Shown here: piece by piece, positions 28,203 to 36,391 of the stretch
Layout of the letters: every line of letters begins with the position of its first letter
How positions within the stretch are numbered: position 1 is the first letter of the stretch
Origin: Holosporaceae bacterium
Lineage (GTDB): Bacteria; Pseudomonadota; Alphaproteobacteria; UBA3830
NCBI GenBank assembly: GCA_031269995.1
Contig: JAISYI010000022.1
Span: 186,001 to 250,000, forward strand
DNA length: 64,000 bases
Reading direction: 5' to 3'
Notes under the pieces: generated by a model
Told to the model about the DNA's origin: nothing
Seen by the model: only the letters and a program-made list of their open reading frames with translations
Database searches by the model: none
Made by a program: the position numbers and the translations under genes

Positions 28203-29252
28203 CTATACTTCCGCATCGGTTCTTGTCCACCGTAGTCCGTAGCCCACGTCATCCCAACGACCATCTGGAAGACCTTCAAATTCAGTTCCAGGAGCAAAAG
28301 TCCCACTGTCTATACGTTCCAACCGAGACCCCGCTTCAAATTGCACGAAAATCAATTGGCTGCATCCGTCGAAGTTGTTCATACCCACGTTTTTTACCGG
28401 GGCGGGAATGCGGATGCTGGTCAAAGACCGGCATCCCTCGTAGGTTCGCATCGCGATGTACCGTGTTGCCGAGCCTTCGCCGAAGTCGCAATATTCCATT
28501 GATTCGCAGTCCCCGAAGCAGCGCGCGCCGATCTTCTCTATTTTTCGCGGGAGTTTGACTCCCCTCAGCGCCGAGCACCTCTCGAAGAAGCAGTTTCCCA
28601 GCTCCGTCGCACGACAGTCGGGATCGAAGGTAACGGTTTCTAGGCTCCGGCACCCCCGGAAGCACCCTATTTCGAGGATTTCCACGCTGCCCGGGATTTT
28701 TGCGTACCGCAGTGTGCTGCATCCTCCGAAGGCTCCGTTTCCCAGTTTTACCAAACGCGAGCCACTCCCGAGCGGGAAATGCCAGAGTCTACGGTTACCA
28801 CTGAAGCATTCGGATCCGAGTCCTTTCACAGCATCGGGCAGCAGGAGCGTCTCCATGCAAGTATCCTGCATGGAGAAGCGTTTCAGTTTCGTCAGGATCG
28901 ACCCAAGTTCGAACACGATTTCTCTCGTTTGCGCATGGTTAATATATTTCAGGGCGTCCCGCCCAGGTTTCCTCGCGGCTGCCGTTACGCTTCTCGGGAT
29001 CCAGACCCGCGCTCCTATCAGGTCCACCACGTTCTCCGTGGAGCCGGGCCTCCCGTCGGTAACTGCAATCCGTCGTACAGCAGTTACCAGGTTGCAAAAG
29101 TTCCGCGGGTTATTTGTGTCTCTGAAAGTACAGGTAACCTGTCCGTTGTTCCAGGTGTACTTTTGTTCAGTATCGTCATACCTCGGTTGCATACAATTTG
29201 CGATTCCTGGAATAAGCTGCATAATTACAGCTATCATTATCAGTTTTTTCAT
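28203..29252 (-). CDS. Secreted BspA-type leucine-rich-repeat protein
   Basis: The signal peptide MKKLIMIAVIMQLIPGIANC is followed by a unique region of about 110 residues and then at least eight LRR_5 (BspA, Treponema-type) repeats with the pattern CFxGCxSLxxVxxP, for example AFGGCSTLRYAKIP and CFRGCRSLETVTF. Such proteins act outside the cell, often in binding host surfaces or as secreted effectors. The 349-residue protein is intact and is a paralogue of the broken gene at 25601-26698. The gene is GC-rich compared with the window and lies directly below an IS remnant, which suggests acquisition. Confidence 0.88.
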   Translation of the reverse strand: MKKLIMIAVIMQLIPGIANCMQPRYDDTEQKYTWNNGQVTCTFRDTNNPRNFCNLVTAVRRIAVTDGRPGSTENVVDLIGARVWIPRSVTAAARKPGRDALKYINHAQTREIVFELGSILTKLKRFSMQDTCMETLLLPDAVKGLGSECFSGNRRLWHFPLGSGSRLVKLGNGAFGGCSTLRYAKIPGSVEILEIGCFRGCRSLETVTFDPDCRATELGNCFFERCSALRGVKLPRKIEKIGARCFGDCESMEYCDFGEGSATRYIAMRTYEGCRSLTSIRIPAPVKNVGMNNFDGCSQLIFVQFEAGSRLERIDSGTFAPGTEFEGLPDGRWDDVGYGLRWTRTDAEV

Positions 29253-29353
29253 ATTTCACCTCTTATGAGAATTAATGTGGCAACCATGTCATGCTGTCGA
29301 GGCTTTGTCAAGCGTGCTTTCTGTTTTGTTTTTTACCCAAAGACTATTTTTAT
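29190..29353 (-). repeat. Direct repeat copy 2: promoter, leader and signal-peptide start of LRR gene
   Basis: This is the second copy of the segment at 26635-26793. It carries the -35 TTGACA, the leader, the ribosome site and the first 20 codons of the intact LRR gene. Its outer end stops four bases before the end of the IS1595-like remnant, so the IS may have landed at the border of the repeat. Confidence 0.88.
29283..29311 (-). promoter_or_regulatory. Predicted promoter of intact LRR gene
   Basis: TTGACA (29306-29311) and, after 17 bases, CATGGT (29283-29288) match the arrangement in copy 1. The -35 is perfect and the -10 weak. The leader up to the ATG at 29252 is the same length in both copies. 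Confidence 0.5.
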
Positions 29354-29356
29354 AAA

Positions 29357-29740
29357 GGGGCTGCCATCTAATAATACACTTTAAGAATGGATACAAGATC
29401 CTTTAACAGCTTATCAGGTTCCCAGATATTAAATCTCCACTCACATTCTTTAAGGAATAAATTAAAATACCTTTTGTCAATGCCGTTGAACTTTCGAAGA
29501 TGCATTTTAGTTTGATTCCAAAAGTTTTCTATTCCATTTATGTGATTATGTTTTTGAACAAAACTTTTCGACGGGAACCTTCCCAGCTGTTTCTCTGCCT
29601 CGTTTTCCTTTCCTGACGCCTCCAAAGTAACTTTCATCCGTTTCTATTTTGCCACAAAGTTTTTGGCAGATAAAAGCTCGGATTCGTTCCCCGCGCAACA
29701 ACCAGCGCCAAAGCAATCCCTAATAAAAGGCAGAGTGGAT
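29357..29740 (-). mobile_element. IS1595-family (ISXO2-like transposase) remnant
   Basis: Two parts of an IS1595-type transposase are read in different frames. The upstream part, about 29590-29735, gives RWLLRGERIRAFICQKLCGK and then IETDESYFGGVRKGKRGRE with the catalytic Asp. The downstream part, to the stop at 29368, gives HINGIENFWNQTKMHLRKFN and ECEWRFN, the C-terminal end of the DDE domain. The about 60 residues between them are deleted and the frame is broken at the joint. GGGGCTGCCATCTAATAATA at 29357 looks like one end of the element. The N-terminal zinc-ribbon part is missing or degraded, so the copy cannot transpose. Confidence 0.82.
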
Positions 29741-29771
29741 AATTTACAACAAAAACAAAGATTGGTATCGC

Positions 29772-30350
29772 TCAAGTAATAGCAGCGAGCGACTGATCAT
29801 CCCCATTCCAAGAAAACCCACTCTGACCAAGTTTGTTTCCATCTGGACCGTAGACAACCAATTTGTGGCTATACGCTCTAAAATTCATTTGAAAGCAGAC
29901 AATAGCGCCAACGTAATAAAATGCAGTAAAAACGCAGAACTCAAACGCAAGCTCAACACTCGGCACACGATCACCCCCTACGGTTATCGTTTTGTATATA
30001 GTGACAGAATCGTATACAGTGCCGTCGAAGACACCGCTCGTAATCACAGGCGTAGAGTTGTTTTGAAGCGTCCAAAATGTTAATTCCGACACACGGAGTC
30101 GGCCGCCACCACTATTTTGCTGATTGGACGAGTCATTCAATCCTGATCGGCCGCCTTTAATCGCATAGCGGAGTATAGGATTCGACCCGTCGCTGAACAA
30201 CCCATCTACGCCCGGAAGCTTTAAGAAAAGGTTGTCAACATTCTGTGCAACATCAGACACGAATTCGCGGGCCAGTTGTTCGGTCACCGCTGCTGTATCA
30301 GAGTCGACGTTCATGCTCATCGGGATCCCTCGTCCATAATTAGATGTCAT
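29772..30350 (-). CDS. Hcp-like type VI secretion tube protein (TssD)
   Basis: Hcp hexamers form the inner tube of the type VI secretion system and are expelled on contraction. After an N-terminal extension of about 40 residues the protein shows the Hcp opening LFLKLPGVDG, a Gly-rich segment before GGGRLRVSELTFWTL, and the end VCFQMNFRAYSHKLVVYGPDG, which matches the last strands of Hcp. Similarity is weak but ordered. The gene lies 75 bases downstream of the TssB-TssC fusion gene in the same direction, where Hcp genes are usual. AGGAG lies seven bases before the ATG at 30350. The extension could be a tube-lumen or effector adaptor, but that is a guess. Confidence 0.72.
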   Translation of the reverse strand: MTSNYGRGIPMSMNVDSDTAAVTEQLAREFVSDVAQNVDNLFLKLPGVDGLFSDGSNPILRYAIKGGRSGLNDSSNQQNSGGGRLRVSELTFWTLQNNSTPVITSGVFDGTVYDSVTIYKTITVGGDRVPSVELAFEFCVFTAFYYVGAIVCFQMNFRAYSHKLVVYGPDGNKLGQSGFSWNGDDQSLAAIT

Positions 30351-30425
30351 CCTTCATCTCCTACAGGATCACCAGCACACTCATACAACACTTTGTATAT
30401 TACAAAAAGGTAAAAAAAACGTTAA

Positions 30426-32540
30426 CTATTTCGCCGGCGGCGGTAAACTTGCCACCAGTCTTATGGACGCAGTCAGCTCTTCCAATTGGAAATGCGGTCG
30501 CAAAAAAATCGTCGCTTTATAGGATCCAGGCTTACCAGGAACATCAAAAACGTCAATGCGCGCTTCCCTCAGCGGAAACTTGGCTTTGAGATCTTGGCTA
30601 GAGGAATCATTCAGTAGCACATAGTTGGCGATCCAATTATTTAAATAGCGTGAAACGTTATCCTTCGCCAGGAAAGCGCCAATTTTATCCCTCATCATTG
30701 CCTTTACATAATGGGCGAATCTGGAAGCGGCCAGCAGATACGGTAGTCTTGCGCTCAGAGAAGCGTTAGCATTGGCATCGTCAGTATTGTAAATTTTCGG
30801 TTTTTGCGCCGTTTGGCCGCCAAAAAAGACAGCGAAGTCAGTCCCTTTACTATGACAAATGGCGAGGAATCCCATATCCGACAACTCTTTTTCACGACGA
30901 TCCGTGATGGCGATTTCTGTCGGACATTTTAGAGCAATGTCACCATCCGTGGTCTTAAAAGTGTAAGCAGGGAGACCCTCTACGAGTCCGCCGCCTTCCA
31001 CGCCGCGGATAGCGGCAGGCCATTTGTACAACGAAACAGCATAGCCAATTTTTTGACCAAGAATAAAGGCGGCGTTTCCCCAGCAAAATTGCGAATTATC
31101 ATTTCCTTCTATTGATTCAACAAAGTTCATGCCATCGACAGGTAGGGTATCTGGCCCATAGGGCAAACGCATCAGTACGCGTGGTAGGACAAGCACCGCG
31201 TAGCGAGAGTCCTCACTGTCGCGGAAGGATTTCCATTTGATCATCTCGGTGCTTTCGAAAATTTTAGAAATATCCCTGGGACCTGCGAGGTGCGAAAAGC
31301 TCTCCATGTCGAATAGCCTCGGGTGCGCAGCTGCGATGAATGGAGCGTGAGCCGCGGCAGCAACGTTGGAAATCTTCTCCAGCAACAACATATCCTGAGG
31401 ATGTCGAGTGAACTCATAGCCTCCTATCAAACATGAATATGGATGGCCTCCAAAGGTACCGTACTCTTCTTCGTACACTTTCTTGAAAAATTGGCTCTGA
31501 TCAAACTCGATGGAGTTTTCCAGATCGTCAAGCAAATCTTTTTTAGTGGCATTCATTACCCTTATTTTTAGATGCGTGCTCGTTTCGGTGTTCATTATTA
31601 GATAATGTAAGGCTCTCCACGTGCCTTCAAGCTCCTGGAAAGCGAGATTATGTAGGATTTCATTGACCTGCAGGCTTAGTTTCGTGTCCACATCGTTAAT
31701 TGCTTTTTCCACAAATGTGACAAGATTTTTTACCACCGTCACCTTTGCAATTTCAATCAAGGCGAGAAACTCCATAAGCATATCGCAGGCGTAGAGCTCA
31801 GCCGACGGCTCACGAGCCAACTTCCCGCCAACAAACATCTCCCTAAGAATTTCACGAGGTCCAGCTCTGACTGTTGCTCCTTCTGTGCCAGAAGCTGCGC
31901 CGCTAGCAGGAGCATCTCCAGGTTTTGGCGTAACTCCATCAGCTGCCGGAGCTGTGCCTGGCTGAACTGGCGTCGATGTCGTCGCATCTGTGGTTGTAGC
32001 CGAAGTAGCAAAATCCGCTGTAACAGTCTGCTTATTAGCCTTAAGAACAGCGTCGATCTGCGCTTTTAGCGTCGCTTTGAGATTCGCATCCTCTATAAAA
32101 TCCTTTATGCACTGCTGAAGCGGATCATTTCCCTCCATTTTCACAAGGAAATCGTTCAACTTCACTCTGGATGAATAAATTTTGTTCAGCTTTGGTACTT
32201 GTTTAGCGATACTTATAGGGGAAAAGTCATCCATGTGCTTGAAAAATAGCTCTGCATTTAGATCGTCAGAACCATCGTTTAGCATGTCTTTTACTTGTAT
32301 CGCCAGTCGCGGATTAATTGACACCATAAAATCTGGAAGATTATCCCTATCAATTTCCACAAATTTTCGGAATTTGATCGGTGGGAGCGCATCCTCTGGC
32401 ATGCCGGAAAGATCTGCAAGAACACCGATGACAAACGGCAATTCTTTCATCACGATGGCGTTGCCTATTTCCACATCGTAGGTGATCTGCACCCGCGGTG
32501 GGCGAACCCTACCAAGTACATGTTGTGTGCTTTCAGGCAT
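30426..32540 (-). CDS. Fused type VI secretion sheath protein TssB-TssC
   Basis: One uninterrupted frame of 704 residues encodes both sheath subunits, which are normally separate proteins of about 165 and 490 residues. Residues 1-165 are TssB (RVQITYDVEIGNA, LPFVIGVLADLSG, KFRKFVEIDRDN, MDDFSPISIAKQVPKL). Residues 170-225 are a Thr/Ala/Pro/Gly-rich linker. Residues 228-704 are TssC (FQELEGTWRALHYLI, HPYSCLIGGYEF, FLRPHFQLEELTASIRLVA at the end). Both halves look intact. The ribosome site is AAGG before the ATG. The Hcp-like gene follows; no baseplate, membrane-complex or ClpV gene is in the window. Confidence 0.93.
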   Translation of the reverse strand: MPESTQHVLGRVRPPRVQITYDVEIGNAIVMKELPFVIGVLADLSGMPEDALPPIKFRKFVEIDRDNLPDFMVSINPRLAIQVKDMLNDGSDDLNAELFFKHMDDFSPISIAKQVPKLNKIYSSRVKLNDFLVKMEGNDPLQQCIKDFIEDANLKATLKAQIDAVLKANKQTVTADFATSATTTDATTSTPVQPGTAPAADGVTPKPGDAPASGAASGTEGATVRAGPREILREMFVGGKLAREPSAELYACDMLMEFLALIEIAKVTVVKNLVTFVEKAINDVDTKLSLQVNEILHNLAFQELEGTWRALHYLIMNTETSTHLKIRVMNATKKDLLDDLENSIEFDQSQFFKKVYEEEYGTFGGHPYSCLIGGYEFTRHPQDMLLLEKISNVAAAAHAPFIAAAHPRLFDMESFSHLAGPRDISKIFESTEMIKWKSFRDSEDSRYAVLVLPRVLMRLPYGPDTLPVDGMNFVESIEGNDNSQFCWGNAAFILGQKIGYAVSLYKWPAAIRGVEGGGLVEGLPAYTFKTTDGDIALKCPTEIAITDRREKELSDMGFLAICHSKGTDFAVFFGGQTAQKPKIYNTDDANANASLSARLPYLLAASRFAHYVKAMMRDKIGAFLAKDNVSRYLNNWIANYVLLNDSSSQDLKAKFPLREARIDVFDVPGKPGSYKATIFLRPHFQLEELTASIRLVASLPPPAK

Positions 32541-32632
32541 CTTTGACCTTCATCAGGATAAAAATTAACTGCTTATTGCTATATTTTTGCATCCGTTGAG
32601 TCTAAGATAAATTAATTTATGAAGAGTTAATT

Positions 32633-34594
32633 TTACAAAAAACTAATCGGATCTATATCTATTTGTATTTCAATATTTTTGGGTATTTTTTGCGACGAAA
32701 TCCAAGACCTTATTATGCAGTTTAGCGATTTTTTTTTCGTACTCTTCAATAAAAACCTCCATCTTGTCCTACCTCTCAGCAAAAAAAGAGGAGCCGGCGC
32801 AGGGCCAAGTATGCAGATCTGTTCTGGACGATTTCTGTCAAGATTCCTCACAACTCGCTCCGTTAAATCTCTGTTAGTTCCAGAAACTATGATAGATGCC
32901 AACCTGGAAAAAGGTGGCCATCCATTGTTTCTCCTTGATTCTATCTCCAATTTTATAAAATCGTCTGAATTTACCGATTGCAGAGCTGCATATAAGGGAT
33001 GTTCGGGACGAAATGTTTGAATGAGAATTTTACCAATTTTTTTCTCCCGTCCAGCCCGGCCTGCTACCTGATTTATGAGCTGATATGTTCTTTCGGATGA
33101 TCGTAGATCCGCGCCGCTTAGTCCCAGGTCGCCATCCACCACTCCGACGAGTGTTATATTGGGGAAATGGTGCCCTTTAGCTAAAATTTGCGTCCCTATC
33201 ACTATATCCACCTCATTGTTGGCAATTTTTTCAAACAATGTCACAATGTTTTTATTTGATGAAATCGTGTCCGAGGAGGCAATCTCCACGTGAGCAGAGG
33301 GAATTTTTCGCCGTAATTCTTCGAAAATTCTTTCAACTCCGGGACCGAATGGAATAAGTGATTTTTCGCAGCCACAGGCAAAGCATTGCTGTAAAACGTC
33401 GATTCTATGATTACAATGGTGGCACATAAGTTTGTCGATCTTCCTATGGTATGTCAGCCACGCGGCACAATTCGGGCACGCAACTTTTTCTCCGCAAGAT
33501 TTACACAGGAACACCGGAGAATACCCTCGCCTATTGAGGTAAATTAAGCATTGCTCCCCCCTTGATACCGTAGACTTGATTTCTTCCAATAGGATTGGAG
33601 AAATGAATCCGTCAAACCTGTTTTGCCTCATATCTATTAGGCTAATTGATGGCATCTTTGATGCGCTGAATCTATCTTTTATGAAGGCGTATCCATATTT
33701 GCCATCTTGCGCATTCATATGGCTTTCCAGGGAAGGCGTAGCCGAAGACAAGATCACAGGAAAGTGCTGTAGGTGTCCACGAACAATGGCCATATCTCTA
33801 GCACTATAAAACCCTCCATTTTCCTGCTTATAGGAGGAATCATGCTCTTCATCCACAACAATTATCCCAAGGTTTGTGAAGGGAATAAATAGCGCAGACC
33901 GTGCGCCAACAATCAGGCACGGCTTTCCAGAGATCGCTTGTCGCCAGGTGATCCGCTTGTTTTTAGGCGTTACATTGGAATTCCAAACAAGAGGACGATA
34001 TCCGAAATATTTCTCTATGCGTCTGATTATCTGCTGCGTTAAAGCAATTTCAGGAAATAGGATTAATACCTGTTTTTGCTGCTTCCTCAGAATTTCTTCG
34101 ATAACAGACAGGTATACCTCTGTCTTTCCAGATCCTGTCACGCCGTGTAGGAGGAAGGTTTTATTTCCATTTTCTATGATTTTTTGACGAACTTCCTCCT
34201 GAAAAGGACTGAGCTCGATTGCCTGAAGAGGAGACATTTTAACAGGATCTGCCGCTTCCATATCGACAGATTTACTCTTGGAATAACCTGGAGAAGACAC
34301 AAGGAGAGTCTTTTCAGATAGCATCATTTTTACGACGTTACCCATAGGAATCATCGTGTAGTCCGCAACCCACCTTATGAAATCGCAATTCCTAGAACCA
34401 ACATTGAAATGCAGAGGATAGAGTATCTCCTTTAGCTCTCTGTCAGAGGCTAAGTCTACTTCCATGATCACTCCAACAACGTTGCGGCGGCCAAACGGCA
34501 CCATCACCACATCTCCTGTATAAAAATCCATACTGGAACAGTAGGAATAGCACCGATCAAAGGGTCCCACCGGAAGAACGGAAAACACTCTCAT
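32633..34594 (-). CDS. priA: Primosomal protein N' (replication restart helicase PriA)
   Basis: PriA recognises stalled forks and reloads DnaB. The 3' DNA-binding domain fills the first 110 residues, the Walker A GVTGSGKT is at 151-158, and Walker B is DEEHD. The eight-Cys zinc-binding module runs from CKSCGEKVACPNC through CHHC to CFACGC. Helicase motifs V and VI (ILAKGHHFPNITLVGVVD, QVAGRAGR) are intact. At 653 residues it is somewhat shorter than the 730 of E. coli. The 135 bases upstream (34595-34729) are AT-rich and probably hold its promoter. Confidence 0.95.
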   Translation of the reverse strand: MRVFSVLPVGPFDRCYSYCSSMDFYTGDVVMVPFGRRNVVGVIMEVDLASDRELKEILYPLHFNVGSRNCDFIRWVADYTMIPMGNVVKMMLSEKTLLVSSPGYSKSKSVDMEAADPVKMSPLQAIELSPFQEEVRQKIIENGNKTFLLHGVTGSGKTEVYLSVIEEILRKQQKQVLILFPEIALTQQIIRRIEKYFGYRPLVWNSNVTPKNKRITWRQAISGKPCLIVGARSALFIPFTNLGIIVVDEEHDSSYKQENGGFYSARDMAIVRGHLQHFPVILSSATPSLESHMNAQDGKYGYAFIKDRFSASKMPSISLIDMRQNRFDGFISPILLEEIKSTVSRGEQCLIYLNRRGYSPVFLCKSCGEKVACPNCAAWLTYHRKIDKLMCHHCNHRIDVLQQCFACGCEKSLIPFGPGVERIFEELRRKIPSAHVEIASSDTISSNKNIVTLFEKIANNEVDIVIGTQILAKGHHFPNITLVGVVDGDLGLSGADLRSSERTYQLINQVAGRAGREKKIGKILIQTFRPEHPLYAALQSVNSDDFIKLEIESRRNNGWPPFSRLASIIVSGTNRDLTERVVRNLDRNRPEQICILGPAPAPLFLLRGRTRWRFLLKSTKKKSLNCIIRSWISSQKIPKNIEIQIDIDPISFL

Positions 34595-34729
34595 TTAATC
34601 CACCGCACAATAACCTAATTACTGTGATAGCATTGTATTTATACTTGAGGAAATTTGCCTTGTTTTTTGTAGCCACTAATTGCTTCTCTTAATTCACGAT
34701 GCCCACTCCGAGCGTCCAGTAGCTAAAGC

Positions 34730-35659
34730 CTAAAAATTGGATAAAAACCCATCCGCGTCGATGGCAGCAATGCACCCCTGTCCAGCCGAAACAATCGCCT
34801 GACGATAGTCAGAGTTGCGCACGTCTCCAGCAGCAAAGACTCCCGGAACTGATGTACGTGAACTAACTCCATCCACAATAACGTACCCGCCTGCATTAAT
34901 TAACAGCTGTCCATCAAAAATAGTTGTGGCAGGTTGATGGCCAATGGCGATGAAAACTCCGTCCACAGCTCTTCGCACCTCTTCACCATCCCTTTCCAGT
35001 AGAAGTTCTGTGACTTTCGAACCATTTCCTAGTATGTCGACAACCTTCGTATTCCACAACAACTCAATCTTCGGATTTGCCGACAGACGTATTTGCATTA
35101 TCTTCTCAGCTCGAAGCTCATTTCTGCGATGAATCAGCATAACGCTTTCCGCAAATTTTGTCAGATAAAGCGCCTCCTCAACTGCGGTATTCCCGCCGCC
35201 AATGACAGCGACTTTTTTATCGCGGAAGAAAAAACCGTCGCAGGTGGCACAGGCAGACACGCCGGCTCCTCGATATCTAACCTCACCTGGAATTCCTAGC
35301 CACTTAGCTGTAGCTCCAGTGGCGATGATGATTGCCTTACTTTCATAACGAATTCCAGATTCTCCATAGCACACAAACGGCCTAGAGGAGAAGTCCACAG
35401 AACGTATAACGTCGTTCACCATCGTAACGCCCATTTTTTCCGCCTGCTTACTCATTTGATCCATCAGGATGGGACCAGATATCGGATCTACAAATCCAGG
35501 ATAGTTTTCTATAAAAGAAGTAATAATAAGTTGTCCCCCAGGCTGGGGGCCTAAAATCACCAAAGTGGATCTCCCGGCCCGCGCTGCATAGATGGATGCA
35601 GAATAGCCCGCTGGACCGCTACCGATTATCAAAATGTCTACTATCCCTGGGTCGGCCAT
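34730..35659 (-). CDS. trxB: Thioredoxin-disulfide reductase TrxB
   Basis: TrxB uses NADPH and FAD to keep thioredoxin reduced. The FAD-binding GSGPAG is at 13-18, the redox-active CATC at 137-140, the NADPH-binding GGGNTAVEEA follows, and the final FAD motif is VFAAGDVRN. The length of 309 residues is typical. Its first 19 bases overlap the end of the methyltransferase gene, so the two are co-translated. Confidence 0.96.
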   Translation of the reverse strand: MADPGIVDILIIGSGPAGYSASIYAARAGRSTLVILGPQPGGQLIITSFIENYPGFVDPISGPILMDQMSKQAEKMGVTMVNDVIRSVDFSSRPFVCYGESGIRYESKAIIIATGATAKWLGIPGEVRYRGAGVSACATCDGFFFRDKKVAVIGGGNTAVEEALYLTKFAESVMLIHRRNELRAEKIMQIRLSANPKIELLWNTKVVDILGNGSKVTELLLERDGEEVRRAVDGVFIAIGHQPATTIFDGQLLINAGGYVIVDGVSSRTSVPGVFAAGDVRNSDYRQAIVSAGQGCIAAIDADGFLSNF

Positions 35660-36369
35660 TCGTATCCCCCTAGAATTTTCTCCATGGAAATAGTGTAACT
35701 ACCATCCATGTTGTGCACAACAATGCCCTGAAATATTTTTGTCTCTGATTTGCAGGATTTTTTCGCTATTACTACAATGCGATTGGCCGCAAGACCAATT
35801 TTTGGAAAAATTGGGACGATTTTAATATCTCCCATTATAAATGGGCTGTTTTTCAAAGCGTATAGGATATCATTTAGACGTGATGCCCTATGAATAATCG
35901 TAAAAATGCCGTTGTTTTTTACCTTTTTAAGACATAGTGCTATCCAATCTGTCAAAGGAACAGTTTCGAAATTAGCCATTTTTTTGAATTCTGAAACTCT
36001 GGACGATTTTTTTTCGAAAAAAGGTGGATTAGTCACGACCTGACTAAATTCTCCACATACTGCCGACAGACATTCTTCTATTGAAGCGTTTATCACGTTA
36101 ATTTCTAAAGAATTTATCCTAGCGTTTTGGCAACATGCTGTACACATTTCCGAATCGATATCCAAGGCCGTTACCTGCACAGTCGGCTCCCGCCATTTTA
36201 GTATCAGAGACACAGTTCCGACTCCACATCCAACGTCAAGAATTGTCTGCCATGGTTCCTGATGTACTAAACTGGCCAAGATAATCGGATCGATGGCTAC
36301 CCTGTATCCCTTCGTTGGTTGTCGGATTATTATGTTGCCATTAAGGATGCTGTCCTGAGTATATTCCAT
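35641..36369 (-). CDS. tRNA1(Val) A37 N6-methyltransferase-like protein (TrmN6/YfiC family)
   Basis: The SAM-binding motif DVGCGVGTVSLIL lies near residue 44 and the N6-adenine methylase motif NPPFFEKK near residue 114, as in TrmN6. The N-terminal part (LNGNIIIRQPTKGYRVAIDPIILA) is characteristic of this family. The protein has 242 residues. It lies just upstream of trxB with a 19-base overlap and follows waaA after 22 bases. Family is clear; the exact tRNA target is inferred. Confidence 0.87.
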   Translation of the reverse strand: MEYTQDSILNGNIIIRQPTKGYRVAIDPIILASLVHQEPWQTILDVGCGVGTVSLILKWREPTVQVTALDIDSEMCTACCQNARINSLEINVINASIEECLSAVCGEFSQVVTNPPFFEKKSSRVSEFKKMANFETVPLTDWIALCLKKVKNNGIFTIIHRASRLNDILYALKNSPFIMGDIKIVPIFPKIGLAANRIVVIAKKSCKSETKIFQGIVVHNMDGSYTISMEKILGGYEWPTQG

Positions 36370-36391
36370 AATTTCAAAAAATATCTTTTAT

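Noticed and set aside
28456-29384. Long plus-strand frames opposite the intact LRR gene
   Set aside because: They are the antisense of a clear LRR gene with signal peptide and repeats; their translation is Ser/Arg-rich and unlike any family I know.
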